Shown: positions 9,473-18,772, counted from the first letter of the stretch. The stretch: DNA of 64,000 bases from JBARKJ01 sp963698885 (GCA_963698885.1 CAVOSJ010000006.1:124001-188000); one strand, 5' to 3'. Made by a program: numbers and translations. Notes: generated by a model from the sequence alone, not told the origin.

Positions 9473-10117
9473 ATGAACTCACTCGACCTTACTCTACTTC
9501 TTATCATCGGCATCTCGCTCGCGGTCAGCACCTTCCGGGGGGCGGTGCGCGAAATCTTCTCGCTCGGCGGCGTCGTCGCCGGGTTCATCCTCGCATCCCG
9601 GTTCTATGAAAAAACATCCCTGGGCATCCTCAGGCTTACCTCATACCCGGAGATAAACAACATAATCAGCTTCCTGGTAATCTTCATCTTCGCCTCCGTC
9701 CTGATAAGCTTCATCGGCGGCATGTTCTCCCATGCCGTGAACAAATCGGGCTTCAAGGTGTTAAATACGTTTCTGGGGACGTTCATCGGCGCGGTAAAAG
9801 GAGTGTTGATCGCCTCCCTCGTCCTGTACGCCTTGCTGGTCTTCTTCCCGGCTAACAGCGGCATGTTCCAGCACTCGAAGACTTTCCCGTATGCCGTCAA
9901 GTTCTCGAAAGCCATCGCACCCATCGGCCCGACGTTTTTCCGCGAGGAGTTAGACAAAAAACTGAACGAGACCAAAGGTCAACAAAAGACCGTTCACACC
10001 CCCGAGCCCCCCTCACCCCCGCAGGCCCCCCACGCCCCCCAAGAACCATCCGAAAAAGAAAATTTAATTGCGCCAACTAACCCCTTTGTGGTATATAGAG
10101 AGTCTGGCAAGCGTTAA
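9473..10117 (+). CDS. CvpA family membrane protein
   Basis: 214 residues. Four hydrophobic helices are visible: LDLTLLLIIGISLAVSTF, IFSLGGVVAGFILASRF, IISFLVIFIFASVLISFIGG and FIGAVKGVLIASLVLYALLV. The signature FRGAVREIFSLGG is typical of the colicin V production (CvpA) family. A proline-rich cytoplasmic tail follows after residue 170. In E. coli CvpA is needed for colicin V export and affects envelope homeostasis. Outside enterics the role is uncertain. RBS GGAGTAACT precedes the ATG. Confidence 0.8.
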   Translation: MNSLDLTLLLIIGISLAVSTFRGAVREIFSLGGVVAGFILASRFYEKTSLGILRLTSYPEINNIISFLVIFIFASVLISFIGGMFSHAVNKSGFKVLNTFLGTFIGAVKGVLIASLVLYALLVFFPANSGMFQHSKTFPYAVKFSKAIAPIGPTFFREELDKKLNETKGQQKTVHTPEPPSPPQAPHAPQEPSEKENLIAPTNPFVVYRESGKR

Positions 10118-10152
10118 AAAATAGGGCTTAATAAAGGGCAAAGGAGGGTGTT

Positions 10153-10401
10153 GTGGTCCTTACGTTATACGTCAACGACCCTATGGGGACTCGTTGCCGA
10201 ATAAACCTGGCGTCGGCGATGAAAGTCAAAGAGGAGTACCCGGTGGAACTGCGGGTAGTGAAGCACGGTTCCGAGGAATATAAAAGTGAAGAAAACCCGC
10301 CCCCCTGTCCTTCGATAAAGCTGGACGAGCGGGTCATCAAGGAATACGGCGTGATGACCCCGGAACAGATAACGGAGGAGCTGCTACACTCGCTCTACTA
10401 A
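10153..10401 (+). CDS. Small thioredoxin-fold-like protein
   Basis: 82 residues from GTG 10153, 5 nt after a near-perfect AAGGAGGG. The opening strand VLTLYVNDPMGTRCRINLA and the C-terminal PPPCPSIKLDERVIKEYGV resemble the cis-Pro and last strand of small thioredoxin/glutaredoxin-like proteins. The usual CxxC is absent and only single cysteines remain. It sits between the CvpA gene and a TlpA-type thioredoxin. Function unassigned; the fold call is tentative. Confidence 0.55.
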   Translation: MVLTLYVNDPMGTRCRINLASAMKVKEEYPVELRVVKHGSEEYKSEENPPPCPSIKLDERVIKEYGVMTPEQITEELLHSLY

Positions 10402-10449
10402 AACAAGTAAAACCTTCCCGATAGCCGGTTTTCTGGTATTATTAAATTT

Positions 10450-10962
10450 ATGCGAAAATCAACCAAGGAATACCTCGCGTTACTCGCTCTGCTGGTCCTT
10501 TTCGCCGGATGCGCCGGGGGCCTTTTCGAGACAAAGCCCGCGCGGGCCAAGGATTTTACCGTGGCTCTTTTGCAGGGCGGGGAGACTTCTCTTTCGGATT
10601 ATGCGGGAAAGCCGCTGGTGATTATCTTCGGTGCGACCTGGTGCTCGCACTGCCTCCACGAGATGCCGATACTGAAGAAGGCTTGCGAGAGGCGGGCGGG
10701 CGGAGTCCAGTTCCTGCCGATATTCGTAAAGAGCAACAAGGAGGACGCCCTCGCGCTGGTAAGCAAAAGCAACATGACCTGCAAGATAGGCTGGGACCCG
10801 GAAGGGAAGGTAGCCGCGCTTTACGGCGTCACGGGGATGCCGGAAACGATGTTCATCAATGCCAAAGGCGAGATAGTGTACGATTACTTCGGGACTATCG
10901 AGCAGTCGGATATCGACAAGGGAGTGGAGAAGCTCCTTAAATCGGAACAGCAGCCGCAGTAA
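10450..10962 (+). CDS. TlpA/ResA-type thioredoxin lipoprotein
   Basis: 170 residues. The N-terminal lipobox LVLFAGC (Cys about residue 21) directs lipid anchoring. The thioredoxin fold has the active site GATWCSHCLHEMP (CxxC) and cis-proline GVTGMPETMFI. It probably acts as a periplasmic thiol-disulfide reductant, as in cytochrome c maturation or metal-centre assembly. A TATTAT -10-like hexamer ends 8 bp before the ATG without a good -35 or SD, so the start could be leaderless. A strong terminator follows. Confidence 0.85.
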   Translation: MRKSTKEYLALLALLVLFAGCAGGLFETKPARAKDFTVALLQGGETSLSDYAGKPLVIIFGATWCSHCLHEMPILKKACERRAGGVQFLPIFVKSNKEDALALVSKSNMTCKIGWDPEGKVAALYGVTGMPETMFINAKGEIVYDYFGTIEQSDIDKGVEKLLKSEQQPQ

Positions 10963-10975
10963 TATCTTCTACTAA

Positions 10976-11012
10976 CCAAAAAGCCGGAGGAATTTTCCTC
11001 CGGCTTTTTTTA
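10976..11012. terminator. Bidirectional terminator between thioredoxin lipoprotein and PEPCK-like gene
   Basis: AAAAAGCCGGAGGA - ATTT - TCCTCCGGCTTTTTTT: a 10-bp GC stem with A-tract and T-tract on either side, suited to both convergent genes. Confidence 0.9.
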
Positions 11013-11051
11013 TGTCTTCGCCTGCCAGCCCCGGCTCCCCTGGCCCCGTTT

Positions 11052-12740
11052 TTAACCGTACAGGTCCGGGTTCAGTATCTTGTCCACCGTCGTCCTGGCA
11101 AGGACAAGCGGCGCGATGAACATGTTGGACATGTCCTTTTCCTGGTCGCGCTTGTTGGAGAGGAAGGTTATCCTGTCCTGCATCCTGTCCCTGAGGAAGG
11201 TCAGGTAGTCCACGTTCCTCTTGGGCTTGTACTTCTTGTCGTAGTCCTCGCCGAACAGCTCGCTTCCGTTCATCGGCACCTGGAGCCCGTGGAACGTGCG
11301 CCACTCCCGCCACTGTATATTGCCCCGCACAAGCTCCGTGACTATGGAAAGGGACAGCTCCTTCGGGATATTTACCAGGCCTTCCGGTAAGCCGAACGCG
11401 TGCGTGTTCATGATATAGCACTCGCAGCCCATCTTGAAGAGCTTCCTGAACTGCTCGCAGTCCTCGAGAAGCGAGTGCACTCTGAAGGGGTTGGCGAAGG
11501 GCTCTATTACCAGCTTCTCCAACTCCTTCGCATCGACGTTCTCGACGCCTTTCGCCCGCAGCGTGGAGAGAGACGCGCCCATCGAGACGGCGAGGGACGA
11601 CCCCTTGACCTTCGAAATCGGCGGCAGGGACGTGTCCTTCTGGAGCCATATCACCATGCTCGGCCTCTCGCAGGAGTCCGCGTGGTGGAACATGTCCCGG
11701 CTCTTTATGCACCGGCCGTTGTCGTTCCGGATATCTTCGTTCACCATCTTGCGGGATACGGTCTTGCCTCCGTCGTCCGAGTGGCTGGTGACGGCCACGT
11801 TCTGGGCGGAGTAGAAATACTTGATTATCGGGTCGTTAAACTTGGTCGCGTCCGTCTTGTCGAAAAGCGACGGCTCAAGCGCCACCGACACGTCGTTCTC
11901 AAGGTCTATCAGGAAGGCGTCGTCGTGTATTACGGTAACTTTTTCGTCTTTCCTTAGCGTCCCTTCGTGGTCCAGGCTGTTCGTGATCGAGGACTTCCCG
12001 GAGCCGGAAAGGCCGAATACCGCGATTGGGCGGGCGCTTCCTATCTTCTTTATGCCGCCGTGGCAGGCCACCATGTTATGCCGTACGCCGATTGTCCAGG
12101 CAATGGTGAGCGTACCCTTCTTGCGCTCGCCGAAGTACCGAAGGCCAAGTATCGCGATGCAGTTCTGCATCTCGTCTATTATGACCAGGCCGTTCGGGAA
12201 GTCCGGGTGGGACCATTCCGGGTCTGCGAACGCCAGGATGTCCGGCTCGTTAATCTTCCTGGACTTCGGATAAGCGTCGCTCCAGGGCTTGATAAACGGG
12301 CAGAAGTTCATCCCCCAGTCCAGCATGTTCTTCGCGTCCGTCTCCGGGCTGATCAGGTGCGCCTTCACCATAAAATCGGAGTGAAGCCCCACGATGCCCT
12401 CCAGGTGCAGGCCCGGCCGGCGGTTGAACTGATATACCGCCTCCATTAAGATGGCGTGGATTTTATCTTTTTTCGGCTTGTCGAAGGTCCTTACCAGAAG
12501 CCTCGCCCTGGCCGTGCGCCCGACGACGCCGCCGTCGTTGGATATCAGTACCTTCGCGTCCGCCGGAAGGCCGAACTGGGCGGGGTTGTACATCGCCTGG
12601 TCCGTCCGTACAACCTCGGGCTGCTTGAGCGCGAGCCCGTAGAGCTCGGCCATGTCGGTGCGCCTGACGGAATTGGCGTACATGGCGGACTCAATGATAG
12701 CCCTCCACGGGGACGCGGGCATCGAGTTTAATGTTGCCAT
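11052..12740 (-). CDS. ATP-type phosphoenolpyruvate carboxykinase family protein, divergent
   Basis: 562 residues. The P-loop IAVFGLSGSGKSS (about residue 237) and kinase-2-like VIHDDAFLIDLE correspond to GLSGTGKTT and IGDDEH of ATP-dependent PEPCK. GMNFCPFIKPW, CECYIMNTHAFG and the C-terminal helices also fit the family. However, I do not see the usual TAKxAGTERG segment; the corresponding stretch reads KGSSLAVSMGASLSTLRAKG. The protein probably catalyses oxaloacetate/PEP interconversion or is a related nucleotide-dependent enzyme. The start is supported by AGGAGGACC before the ATG and by a strong promoter. Confidence 0.72.
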   Translation of the reverse strand: MATLNSMPASPWRAIIESAMYANSVRRTDMAELYGLALKQPEVVRTDQAMYNPAQFGLPADAKVLISNDGGVVGRTARARLLVRTFDKPKKDKIHAILMEAVYQFNRRPGLHLEGIVGLHSDFMVKAHLISPETDAKNMLDWGMNFCPFIKPWSDAYPKSRKINEPDILAFADPEWSHPDFPNGLVIIDEMQNCIAILGLRYFGERKKGTLTIAWTIGVRHNMVACHGGIKKIGSARPIAVFGLSGSGKSSITNSLDHEGTLRKDEKVTVIHDDAFLIDLENDVSVALEPSLFDKTDATKFNDPIIKYFYSAQNVAVTSHSDDGGKTVSRKMVNEDIRNDNGRCIKSRDMFHHADSCERPSMVIWLQKDTSLPPISKVKGSSLAVSMGASLSTLRAKGVENVDAKELEKLVIEPFANPFRVHSLLEDCEQFRKLFKMGCECYIMNTHAFGLPEGLVNIPKELSLSIVTELVRGNIQWREWRTFHGLQVPMNGSELFGEDYDKKYKPKRNVDYLTFLRDRMQDRITFLSNKRDQEKDMSNMFIAPLVLARTTVDKILNPDLYG

Positions 12741-12791
12741 AATTTTGGTCCTCCTCTAAATCTTGCAGGCTTAAGGTGAATCGTGAAAACA

Positions 12792-12820
12792 ATCTTATCC
12801 ACAACAGGGGGAAATGTCAA
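12792..12820 (-). promoter_or_regulatory. Strong sigma70-type promoter for the PEPCK-like gene
   Basis: On the minus strand TTGACA (12820-12815), 17-bp spacer, TAAGAT (12797-12792). The start site would be near 12785, giving a leader of about 45 nt. Confidence 0.7.
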
Positions 12821-12980
12821 CAGTAATTGCGGCTACTTAAAAAATTTTATGTAATTTTTGTGCGAATTACTTATTTTAACACTGCAAAATGGTGCTTTAG
12901 CCGACACTGATAGCCTTTTTGCCGGTTTTAGGGCTATAGAAAATATATTGCATTTTTACCCGGGAAAGGTTATTCAGGGT

Positions 12981-13629
12981 ATGATGCTCAACTGGACCGT
13001 AATAACCGCCTTTATAACATTCGCCGTCCTGCACAGCCTTACGGTATCGCGCGTCTTCAAGAAATTTTTAGCCGGGATAATCGGCGAAAACAGTATGCGC
13101 GCGTATTACCGCCTGGGCTTTACCGTCTTCTCCGCCGTAATAACCCTCGCGGCATTCTATATAATCTGGACGCAGCCGGACATTTTGTATGTACCGTCCG
13201 CCGCAATATATCTCTATCCCCGCGCGCATTGTGCAGGTTTTCGGCGTCCTGATTTTTCTCTTCGCTTCGAAAATTATTCACCCCGGGGCCTTTATGGGTG
13301 TGCGGCAGGCGGTGAACTATTTGCAAACGGGCGAGACGGCCGGGGATATCGAGGGCATAGAGAATACCGGGCTCGTCACCTGGGGCGTATACGGGCTTGT
13401 GCGCCATCCCATGTATCTTGCCGGTATCCTGGTATTCCTTTTCGAGCCGGTCATAACGGCCAACAACCTGGCGCTTCGGGTCCTGGCGGCCCTGTATTTC
13501 CTGTTCGGCACGTTCATCGAGGAGCGCAGGTTCCTGCATGACTTCGGGGACGAATATGCGGCTTATCGGCGGGAAGTGCCGAGGTTGAATATCATCGCCG
13601 GGATCGTGAGACAAATCCGACGGCCGTAA
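12981..13629 (+). CDS. NnrU/isoprenylcysteine methyltransferase-like integral membrane protein (frameshift near 13195)
   Basis: The first half (from tandem ATGs at 12981/12984) reads MMLNWTVITAFITFAVLHSL and carries three membrane helices. The second half continues in another frame from about 13195 as PPQYISIPARIVQVFGVLIF. It contains the conserved block GLVRHPMYLAGILVFLFEPV and FIEERRFLHDFGDEYAAYR, the SAM/isoprenoid-binding signature of the ICMT/PEMT/NnrU superfamily. A one-base indel at TATGTACCGTCC explains the split. It is probably a membrane methyltransferase or NnrU-like protein, with unknown substrate. The start lacks a clear SD. Confidence 0.65.
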
Positions 13630-13632
13630 CCG

Positions 13633-13753
13633 CCGCCCGGAAGCCGCGAGCCGGCACGTAGACCATGCTCCGGCGTGCGCCCGCCAACACATGCGGACCA
13701 CATGCGCACGCCTCCGGCGGAGGGTCACGTGCCTTTTCGCGGCTTCCGGGCGG
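13633..13753. repeat. Long imperfect palindrome (121 bp), cruciform/stem-loop
   Basis: The outer arms CCGCCCGGAAGCCGCGA (13633-13649) and TCGCGGCTTCCGGGCGG (13737-13753) are perfect 17-bp complements. Inside, GGCACGTagACC pairs with GGTcACGTGCC, and CTCCGGCGTGCGC pairs with GCGCACGCCtCCGG. The whole can fold into one long hairpin. No T-tract follows, so it is not a classic terminator. It lies between convergent genes. Confidence 0.75.
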
Positions 13754-13892
13754 CTCGAACGCGCCCTATCCGCGGAAAGGGCGGAGGAGGCGTTCCTGCA
13801 GGAATATCATCTTGAGCGTAAAGTAGAAATTAGCGGCAGACGCTATTTTGCGAATAATGAGATTCCGGAAGGAATGCCTCATCCGCCCGTTA

Positions 13893-14558
13893 CTATATAG
13901 CGAACGCGGACGGGCAGATGTCCTTCAGGACGCACTCGGCGTGGTTGGGATTACGTGCGGTGCAGGTATATCGCCCGAGGATTATCAGGCGGTTTGAATA
14001 GGCTATCCAGTCTTTTTCCGGGAGAAGCTTGTAGAGGTCCCGTTCTATCTTTTCCGGGTCCTTGTTCTTGGTCAGGCCGAGCCTCTGGGATACCCGCATG
14101 ACGTGCGTGTCCACGACAATCCCCGGCACGTTAAAGCATATCGTCAGCACCAGGTTCGCGGTCTTGCGTCCGACGCCGGGCAGCGCCACCAGCTCCTCCA
14201 TCGTCCCCGGCACCTCGCCCCCGTGGTCGCGCAGCAGCGCCTGCCCCAGGTTTATGATGTTCTTCGCCTTGTTCCGGAAGAAGGTGACCGCCTTTATCTC
14301 GTCCTGGAAGGTGTCGAGGTCGGCCTGGGCGTAGTCCTTCGCCGACTTGTATTTTTTAAATAGCGTCTCCGTGACCTTGTTCACCAGGACTTCCCTGCAC
14401 TGCGCGGAGAGTATCGCCGCGATAATCAACTGAAGCGGCGTCTTGTAATGAAGCTCCGTGCCGGGGTCGTCGGGGTAGCGCTGCTTCAAGAGCTTTACAA
14501 TCTCCCCCGCGCGCTTTTTTTTCTGGTCGATTGTTTCGTTTGCGAAGTCGTAGGGCAT
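13893..14558 (-). CDS. nth: Endonuclease III (DNA glycosylase/AP lyase)
   Basis: 221 residues. The helix-hairpin-helix LPGVGRKTANLVL holds the catalytic Lys, and VDTHVMRVSQRLGL the catalytic Asp. The C-terminal iron-sulfur loop reads CTARNPNHAECVLKDIC. In E. coli Nth the spacing is C-x6-C-x2-C-x5-C; here the second ligand position is His (C-x6-H-x2-C-x5-C). The early motif LSAQCREVLVNKVT differs from the usual LSAQATD/CTD. The enzyme excises oxidised pyrimidines in base-excision repair. The identity is secure despite the ligand change. Confidence 0.93.
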   Translation of the reverse strand: MPYDFANETIDQKKKRAGEIVKLLKQRYPDDPGTELHYKTPLQLIIAAILSAQCREVLVNKVTETLFKKYKSAKDYAQADLDTFQDEIKAVTFFRNKAKNIINLGQALLRDHGGEVPGTMEELVALPGVGRKTANLVLTICFNVPGIVVDTHVMRVSQRLGLTKNKDPEKIERDLYKLLPEKDWIAYSNRLIILGRYTCTARNPNHAECVLKDICPSAFAI

Positions 14559-15145
14559 AGAGAGATTATAGCAGGAAAATGAATTTTCTGGCCCGTCTGA
14601 TTTATCCCGGCGGGGCTGGTGCTGGCGTTGTTTTTATGAAGAGAGCTAATGAAAAGTTTATGAATAATAATCCTACTTAGAACATATTCTAAAATATTAT
14701 AAAGAGTATCTTCTAAATGTATTCCCTTTACGGCATCACGAATTAAAAATAATAACACAGCCAAATGACATAAATAAACCGCAGATTCCTGTATAAATTA
14801 AAAAAAACCACTTGGCGAACTTATTGTCCTGCAGAAATAAATAAGCCAATAATCACCTCGATAAAAAACTGGCCTATCGAAGCATATACTTCATAGAGTC
14901 TATATTTTGTTAATATCATCCGCAATGCCTGAATCCTATCGGCAGAGAATCTGTTCGCCAATTTGTATTTATTCCTCTCAATTGTGCTTATTGCTCGTGA
15001 TTCCAATGGTAATAAAAGCTAGTTCATGACTGTTTCGACAAACAATCATATTCGTCTCTCCTTTTCTAACTGCAGATCTTTCTCTCCGCTCAGAATGACA
15101 TCCTATCTCCCTCTTGATAAAACATCTCATGACAAGGTCGGTTCT
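14559..15145. other. AT-rich intergenic region without convincing genes
   Basis: 587 bp, clearly more AT-rich than its surroundings. A short minus-strand frame (14821-15006, 61 codons) has no Shine-Dalgarno support or recognisable domain. No tRNA, terminator or repeat family copy is seen. It could be a remnant of inserted DNA. Confidence 0.5.
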
Positions 15146-16883
15146 TTACGCCGCCTTCTTTTCTTTCCGGCTCCGGAAGAACTCCGCGACTTCGTCCGCG
15201 CTCAGGGAGTTTAAGACGTCGCCCTTTTCAAGCCAGCCTTTCCTTGCGATGCCGAGGCCGTAGGCCATGTCGTCGAAGCCGGAGAGGTTATGCGCGTCCG
15301 GGCTGATGGCAATTTTGACCCCGCGGCTTTTGGCGTATTTCATTTCGCGCCAGTCAATGTCGAGCCTCTGCGGGTGGGCGTTTAACTCTATCGCCACGTT
15401 AAGCCTCGCCGCTGCGTCTATTACTTTTTTCATGTTCAGCGGGTAGCCGCTCCTGCCGAGAAGGAGCCTTCCCGTCGGATGGCCGAGGATTGTCAGGTGC
15501 GGGTTCTCCATCGCCCTGATTACCCTTTTGGTCGCCTCCTCCTCGGTCATGTTGAACTTCGAATGGATGGAGCAGACCGTAAAATCGAGCATTTTAAGTA
15601 TCTCGTCCGGGTAGTCGAGCGAGCCGTCGGGCAGGATGTCCACCTCGGCGCCCTTGAAGACATGGAACACCCTTGACCTCCGCATTTACTTTGTCTATGT
15701 CCTCCTGCTGGGCGAACAGGGCGCTGACCTTCATGCCGCCCGCGTAGGCCGCTACCTGGCTGTGGTCCGTGATGCCGACATAGCTGTAGCCGTGCCTTTT
15801 CGCGGCCTGGGCGATTTCGTAAATCTCGTCTTTTCCGTCCGAGTACCGGCTATGCATATGGAAAAGCCCGTGAATATCTTTTTCTTCTATCAGTTCGGGC
15901 AGGGTCCCGGCTGCCGCGGCCTCCACCTCGCCCATGTCCTCCCGCAGTTCCGGCGGGACGTAATCCAGCCCCAGCGCCCGGTAAATATCGGCTTCTTCGG
16001 TACACTTCACAAGCGAGTTGTCATCTATTTTGAAAAGCCCGTATTCGTTCAGTTTAAGACCCATCTTTTTTGCGATGCCCCGAAGCCGGACGTTATGGTC
16101 CTGGTTTCCCGTGAAATACTGCAGCGCGTAGGGGAACTGCTCGTCCGTGACCACGCGCAAATCGGCGGCTATCCCGCTTGTCAGGGTGACGCTCGATTTC
16201 GTCTCCCCGGCCGCGACGATATGCTCCACGGCGGGAAGCTTCGTAAAAATTTCTATAACGCCTTGGGGGTCTTGTGAAGAGGCGACGATGTCGATGTCCT
16301 TTATCACCTCTTTTTTCCTGCGGATGCTCCCCCCGACTGCAATCCTTATAACTTTTTTGGATTTCCTGAGCGGGGCGTAGAGCATCTGGGCCTCGGAGGA
16401 AGCGAAGGAGTAGAGGTACTGCTCTGCATGTTTCTGGAGGAATGCGATATTTTCCAGAATTTTCTGCTGTGTCCTTGCGCCAAAACCAGGCAGGTCTATG
16501 AGGCGGTTTTCGTTGCAGGCGTACTCAAGCTCGCCGATGGAGCCGATTTTTAGAGTTTCGAAAAGGGCCTTCGCTTTTTTCGGCCCCAGGCTCGGCACAC
16601 GCAGTAGCTGGACAATCCCCGGCGGCATGGACTTCCTGACCTCTTCATAATATGCGCACCGCCCGGTCTCGTATATCTCAAGTATCTTGTTCCGGATGGA
16701 CTCCCCGATGCCCCTGATGCCCTTTAAATCAGTATCCCTTATAATCTCGTCTATCTCGCCCGGCTGGGCCCGAAGCGCGCGCGCCGCCTTGATATAGGCC
16801 AGAGAGCGGAACGCGCTCTCTCCCTTCATTTCCAGGAGGACGCCTATCTCTTCCAGCATGGCCGCGACAGCTTTTTTATCCAC
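15146..16883 (-). CDS. polX: DNA polymerase X family with C-terminal PHP domain (frameshift near 15670)
   Basis: N-terminal helix-hairpin-helix segments (GIRGIGESIRNKILEI, VPSLGPKKAKALFE, LPGFGARTQQKIL) lead into the polymerase palm. The nucleotidyltransferase motif is GGSIRRKKEVIKDIDIV, and the later YFTGNQDHNVRLR matches the family. The PHP domain begins at FHMHSRYSDGKDEI. The frame breaks near 15670; adding one G to AAGGG gives EVKGVFHVFKGAEVDILPDG and continues to the stop at 15146. PHP motifs SIHSKF, GHPTGRLL and SPDAHNL are present. Bacterial PolX (about 575 aa, as here) acts in gap-filling repair, and the PHP domain adds phosphoesterase/3'-exonuclease activity. Confidence 0.87.
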
Positions 16884-16896
16884 CGGAGGGCCTCTT

Positions 16897-17394
16897 TTAT
16901 TGTGTCCCGGTTACCCGTTCCTGGCTCAGCAGACGGGAAAGTTCTTCGAGATGCTTCTTCTCCTTTTTGGCGAACTCCTCGAAAAGCACCCGCGCGTAGG
17001 AATCCTGCATCCTCTTCGCGGCCTTCTCGTAAAATACCGTGGCCTGTCCCTCCTGCTTGATTGCCGCCTTCAGGGCGTCCTCCTTGTCCAAGAAGGCCAC
17101 GTCCAGGTCCTTCAAGGCGTCGGATAACAGCCGCCCTCCTTCCAGGTACGGACCCTGGCTCGCCTCGGACATCTCTTCTATGGATACCGGGCAGGCCTCG
17201 TTCTCCATGCCGCAGTATAAAAGCCTTATCTCGGCCATGTGCCCTCTCTCCACTTCCGACATGGAAAGGAATACCTCCTTGCTCCTGGGGTCTTCCATTT
17301 TGGAGGCCGCGATTACATAGAAGTCATATGAGCCCTTCTCCAGCCCGAATGCGAAGAGAAGCGCGTCCACCAGGTTTTCATCGCCTTTCAGCAT
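16897..17394 (-). CDS. Rubrerythrin-like ferritin-fold diiron protein
   Basis: 165 residues, a four-helix bundle with two ExxH pairs (VERGHMAEI near residue 50 and KEKKHLEEL near residue 150) plus glutamates in FGLEKGSYDFY and EGQATVFYEKAA. There is no rubredoxin CxxC tail. The family usually detoxifies peroxide or handles iron in anaerobes. It is 13 bp upstream of polX on the same strand, so the two are probably co-transcribed. Confidence 0.78.
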   Translation of the reverse strand: MLKGDENLVDALLFAFGLEKGSYDFYVIAASKMEDPRSKEVFLSMSEVERGHMAEIRLLYCGMENEACPVSIEEMSEASQGPYLEGGRLLSDALKDLDVAFLDKEDALKAAIKQEGQATVFYEKAAKRMQDSYARVLFEEFAKKEKKHLEELSRLLSQERVTGTQ

Positions 17395-17533
17395 TTTTTT
17401 TCCTCCGTTTATTTTTTTATAGCCGCCCTGTAACTTACGGCAGAATTAAGGCTTTCTTCAATTATAACAGACAATGCGGCTTTATAGAGGCTGTTTTTTA
17501 GGAATCGTTATCATAAGCGCCGCTTGTCAGATT

Positions 17534-17552
17534 GAATATATCTGTTATATTC
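17534..17552 (+). promoter_or_regulatory. Operator-like inverted repeat upstream of SDR gene
   Basis: GAATATA-TCTGT-TATATTC, a 7-5-7 palindrome about 60 bp before the SDR start codon. It could be a repressor site or contain a promoter -10. No regulator can be named. Confidence 0.35.
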
Positions 17553-17609
17553 ATAAGTAATGTACAACGAATCAGTCCAAACTAAAAGCGTTTTGTAGGA
17601 GGTGAGAGG

Positions 17610-18557
17610 ATGAAAATATTCGTAACCGGAGGTTCCGGATTCATAGGATCCGCTATATGCAAGCAACTTGTAAGCCAGGGACATGAAGTTACAGGACTCG
17701 TCCGCAGGAAATCCAAAACGGACATAGTAGAACAGACCGGGGCGAGCGCGGTAGTGGGAGACCTGCTGGAAGCCGATTCGTGGACGGTGGCGCTTCGCGA
17801 CGCCGACCTTATCATAAGCGCGTCGCAGCCGGTCCGCCACGGTGAAAAAGTCTCTCTCAGCGAGGCAAGACGGCGGTCCTATTACCACGGCCAGATGGTT
17901 GGAAACCTCTTCCTCGCGGCGGAAGGTTCCAGCGCAAAGGGCGTTATAGTCACATACGGCGTCCAGGGTTTCGGAAACCGGGGCGACCAGTGGGTGATGG
18001 AAAACGACGAGATCAACCCGTACGGGTACGAGCGCTCGGTGTCCGGCGCGTACTGGCATATAGACAAGACGTCCCGCAAGACCCGCGTCCCCCTGGTGAA
18101 CGTTTTCACCGGCTGGGTGTACGGACCGGGCGGCTGGTTTGAAACCCTTGCGCGCGGCATAAGGAACGGGACCATGCGCATCATCGGCGACGGCAACAAC
18201 TACATGAGTTTCATCCATGTGGACGACCTGGCCCAGGCCTATGGCAAGATGGCCGAGACCTTGCCCTTCGGCGAACGCTACTGCATAGTGGACGGAAACC
18301 CCGTCACCCAGCGCGAGATGGCCAATTTCATCGCCAAGGTGATAGGCGGGCGCACTCCGAAGAGCGTGGAAATGGAGTCGTACGCGCGGCTCGCCGGCGA
18401 CCTCGCGGCGGAATCAATGTCCTGCTCTACCCGCGTCCTGGGCGAAAGGACGAGGAAGATCCTCATGCCGGAGCTGAAATATCCCTCGTACATGGATGGG
18501 ATGCCCGCCGTGATTGAAGAGATGGGCATACTCCACAGGGAGGAAAAAGCGGCGTAA
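17610..18557 (+). CDS. NAD(P)-dependent epimerase/dehydratase family protein (SDR, copy 1)
   Basis: 315 residues behind TAGGAGGTGAG. The Rossmann motif FVTGGSGFIGSAI is at residues 4-16. Asp in VVGDLLEAD and the NADP-type VRRKSK follow. An extended-SDR Y-x3-K is not obvious; the region around YWHIDKTSRK may supply Tyr/Lys. SFIHVDDLAQAYGKM and RYCIVDGNPVTQREM match sugar-nucleotide/isoflavone-type atypical SDRs. The substrate is unknown. A closely related gene lies 215 bp downstream, indicating tandem duplication. Confidence 0.75.
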   Translation: MKIFVTGGSGFIGSAICKQLVSQGHEVTGLVRRKSKTDIVEQTGASAVVGDLLEADSWTVALRDADLIISASQPVRHGEKVSLSEARRRSYYHGQMVGNLFLAAEGSSAKGVIVTYGVQGFGNRGDQWVMENDEINPYGYERSVSGAYWHIDKTSRKTRVPLVNVFTGWVYGPGGWFETLARGIRNGTMRIIGDGNNYMSFIHVDDLAQAYGKMAETLPFGERYCIVDGNPVTQREMANFIAKVIGGRTPKSVEMESYARLAGDLAAESMSCSTRVLGERTRKILMPELKYPSYMDGMPAVIEEMGILHREEKAA

Positions 18558-18651
18558 AGGGGCCAGGGGCCAGCGGTCGGGGGTCGGAGATCGGCGGTCA
18601 GCAGGCCAGGGGCCAGCGAGCAGGTGTCAGCAATCATCGTTAAAATAATTG

Positions 18652-18684
18652 AAAGGGCCGGCATTTTTTGCCGGCCCTTTTTTT
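18652..18684 (+). terminator. Rho-independent terminator after SDR copy 1
   Basis: AAAGGGCCGGCA-TTTTT-TGCCGGCCCTTTTTTT, a stem of about 9 bp followed by a T-tract. Upstream of it, 18558-18640 is low-complexity GGCCAG/GGTCGG sequence. Confidence 0.9.
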
Positions 18685-18772
18685 GTCCCCGTCGTTACCC
18701 CTGTGCTTGCCCTTGCCCGCGATGGTGCTATACTTTGAGCATGACAAGGGTGTCAAGGAACGGAGGTGCGCC

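Noticed and set aside
14821..15006. 61-codon minus-strand frame in the AT-rich gap
   Set aside because: No SD or family resemblance; such a frame is expected by chance in AT-rich DNA of this length only with low support.
18668..18772. N-terminal extension of the second SDR
   Set aside because: It would begin inside the preceding terminator and lacks homology; ATG 18773 has GGAGGT and starts at the Rossmann strand.
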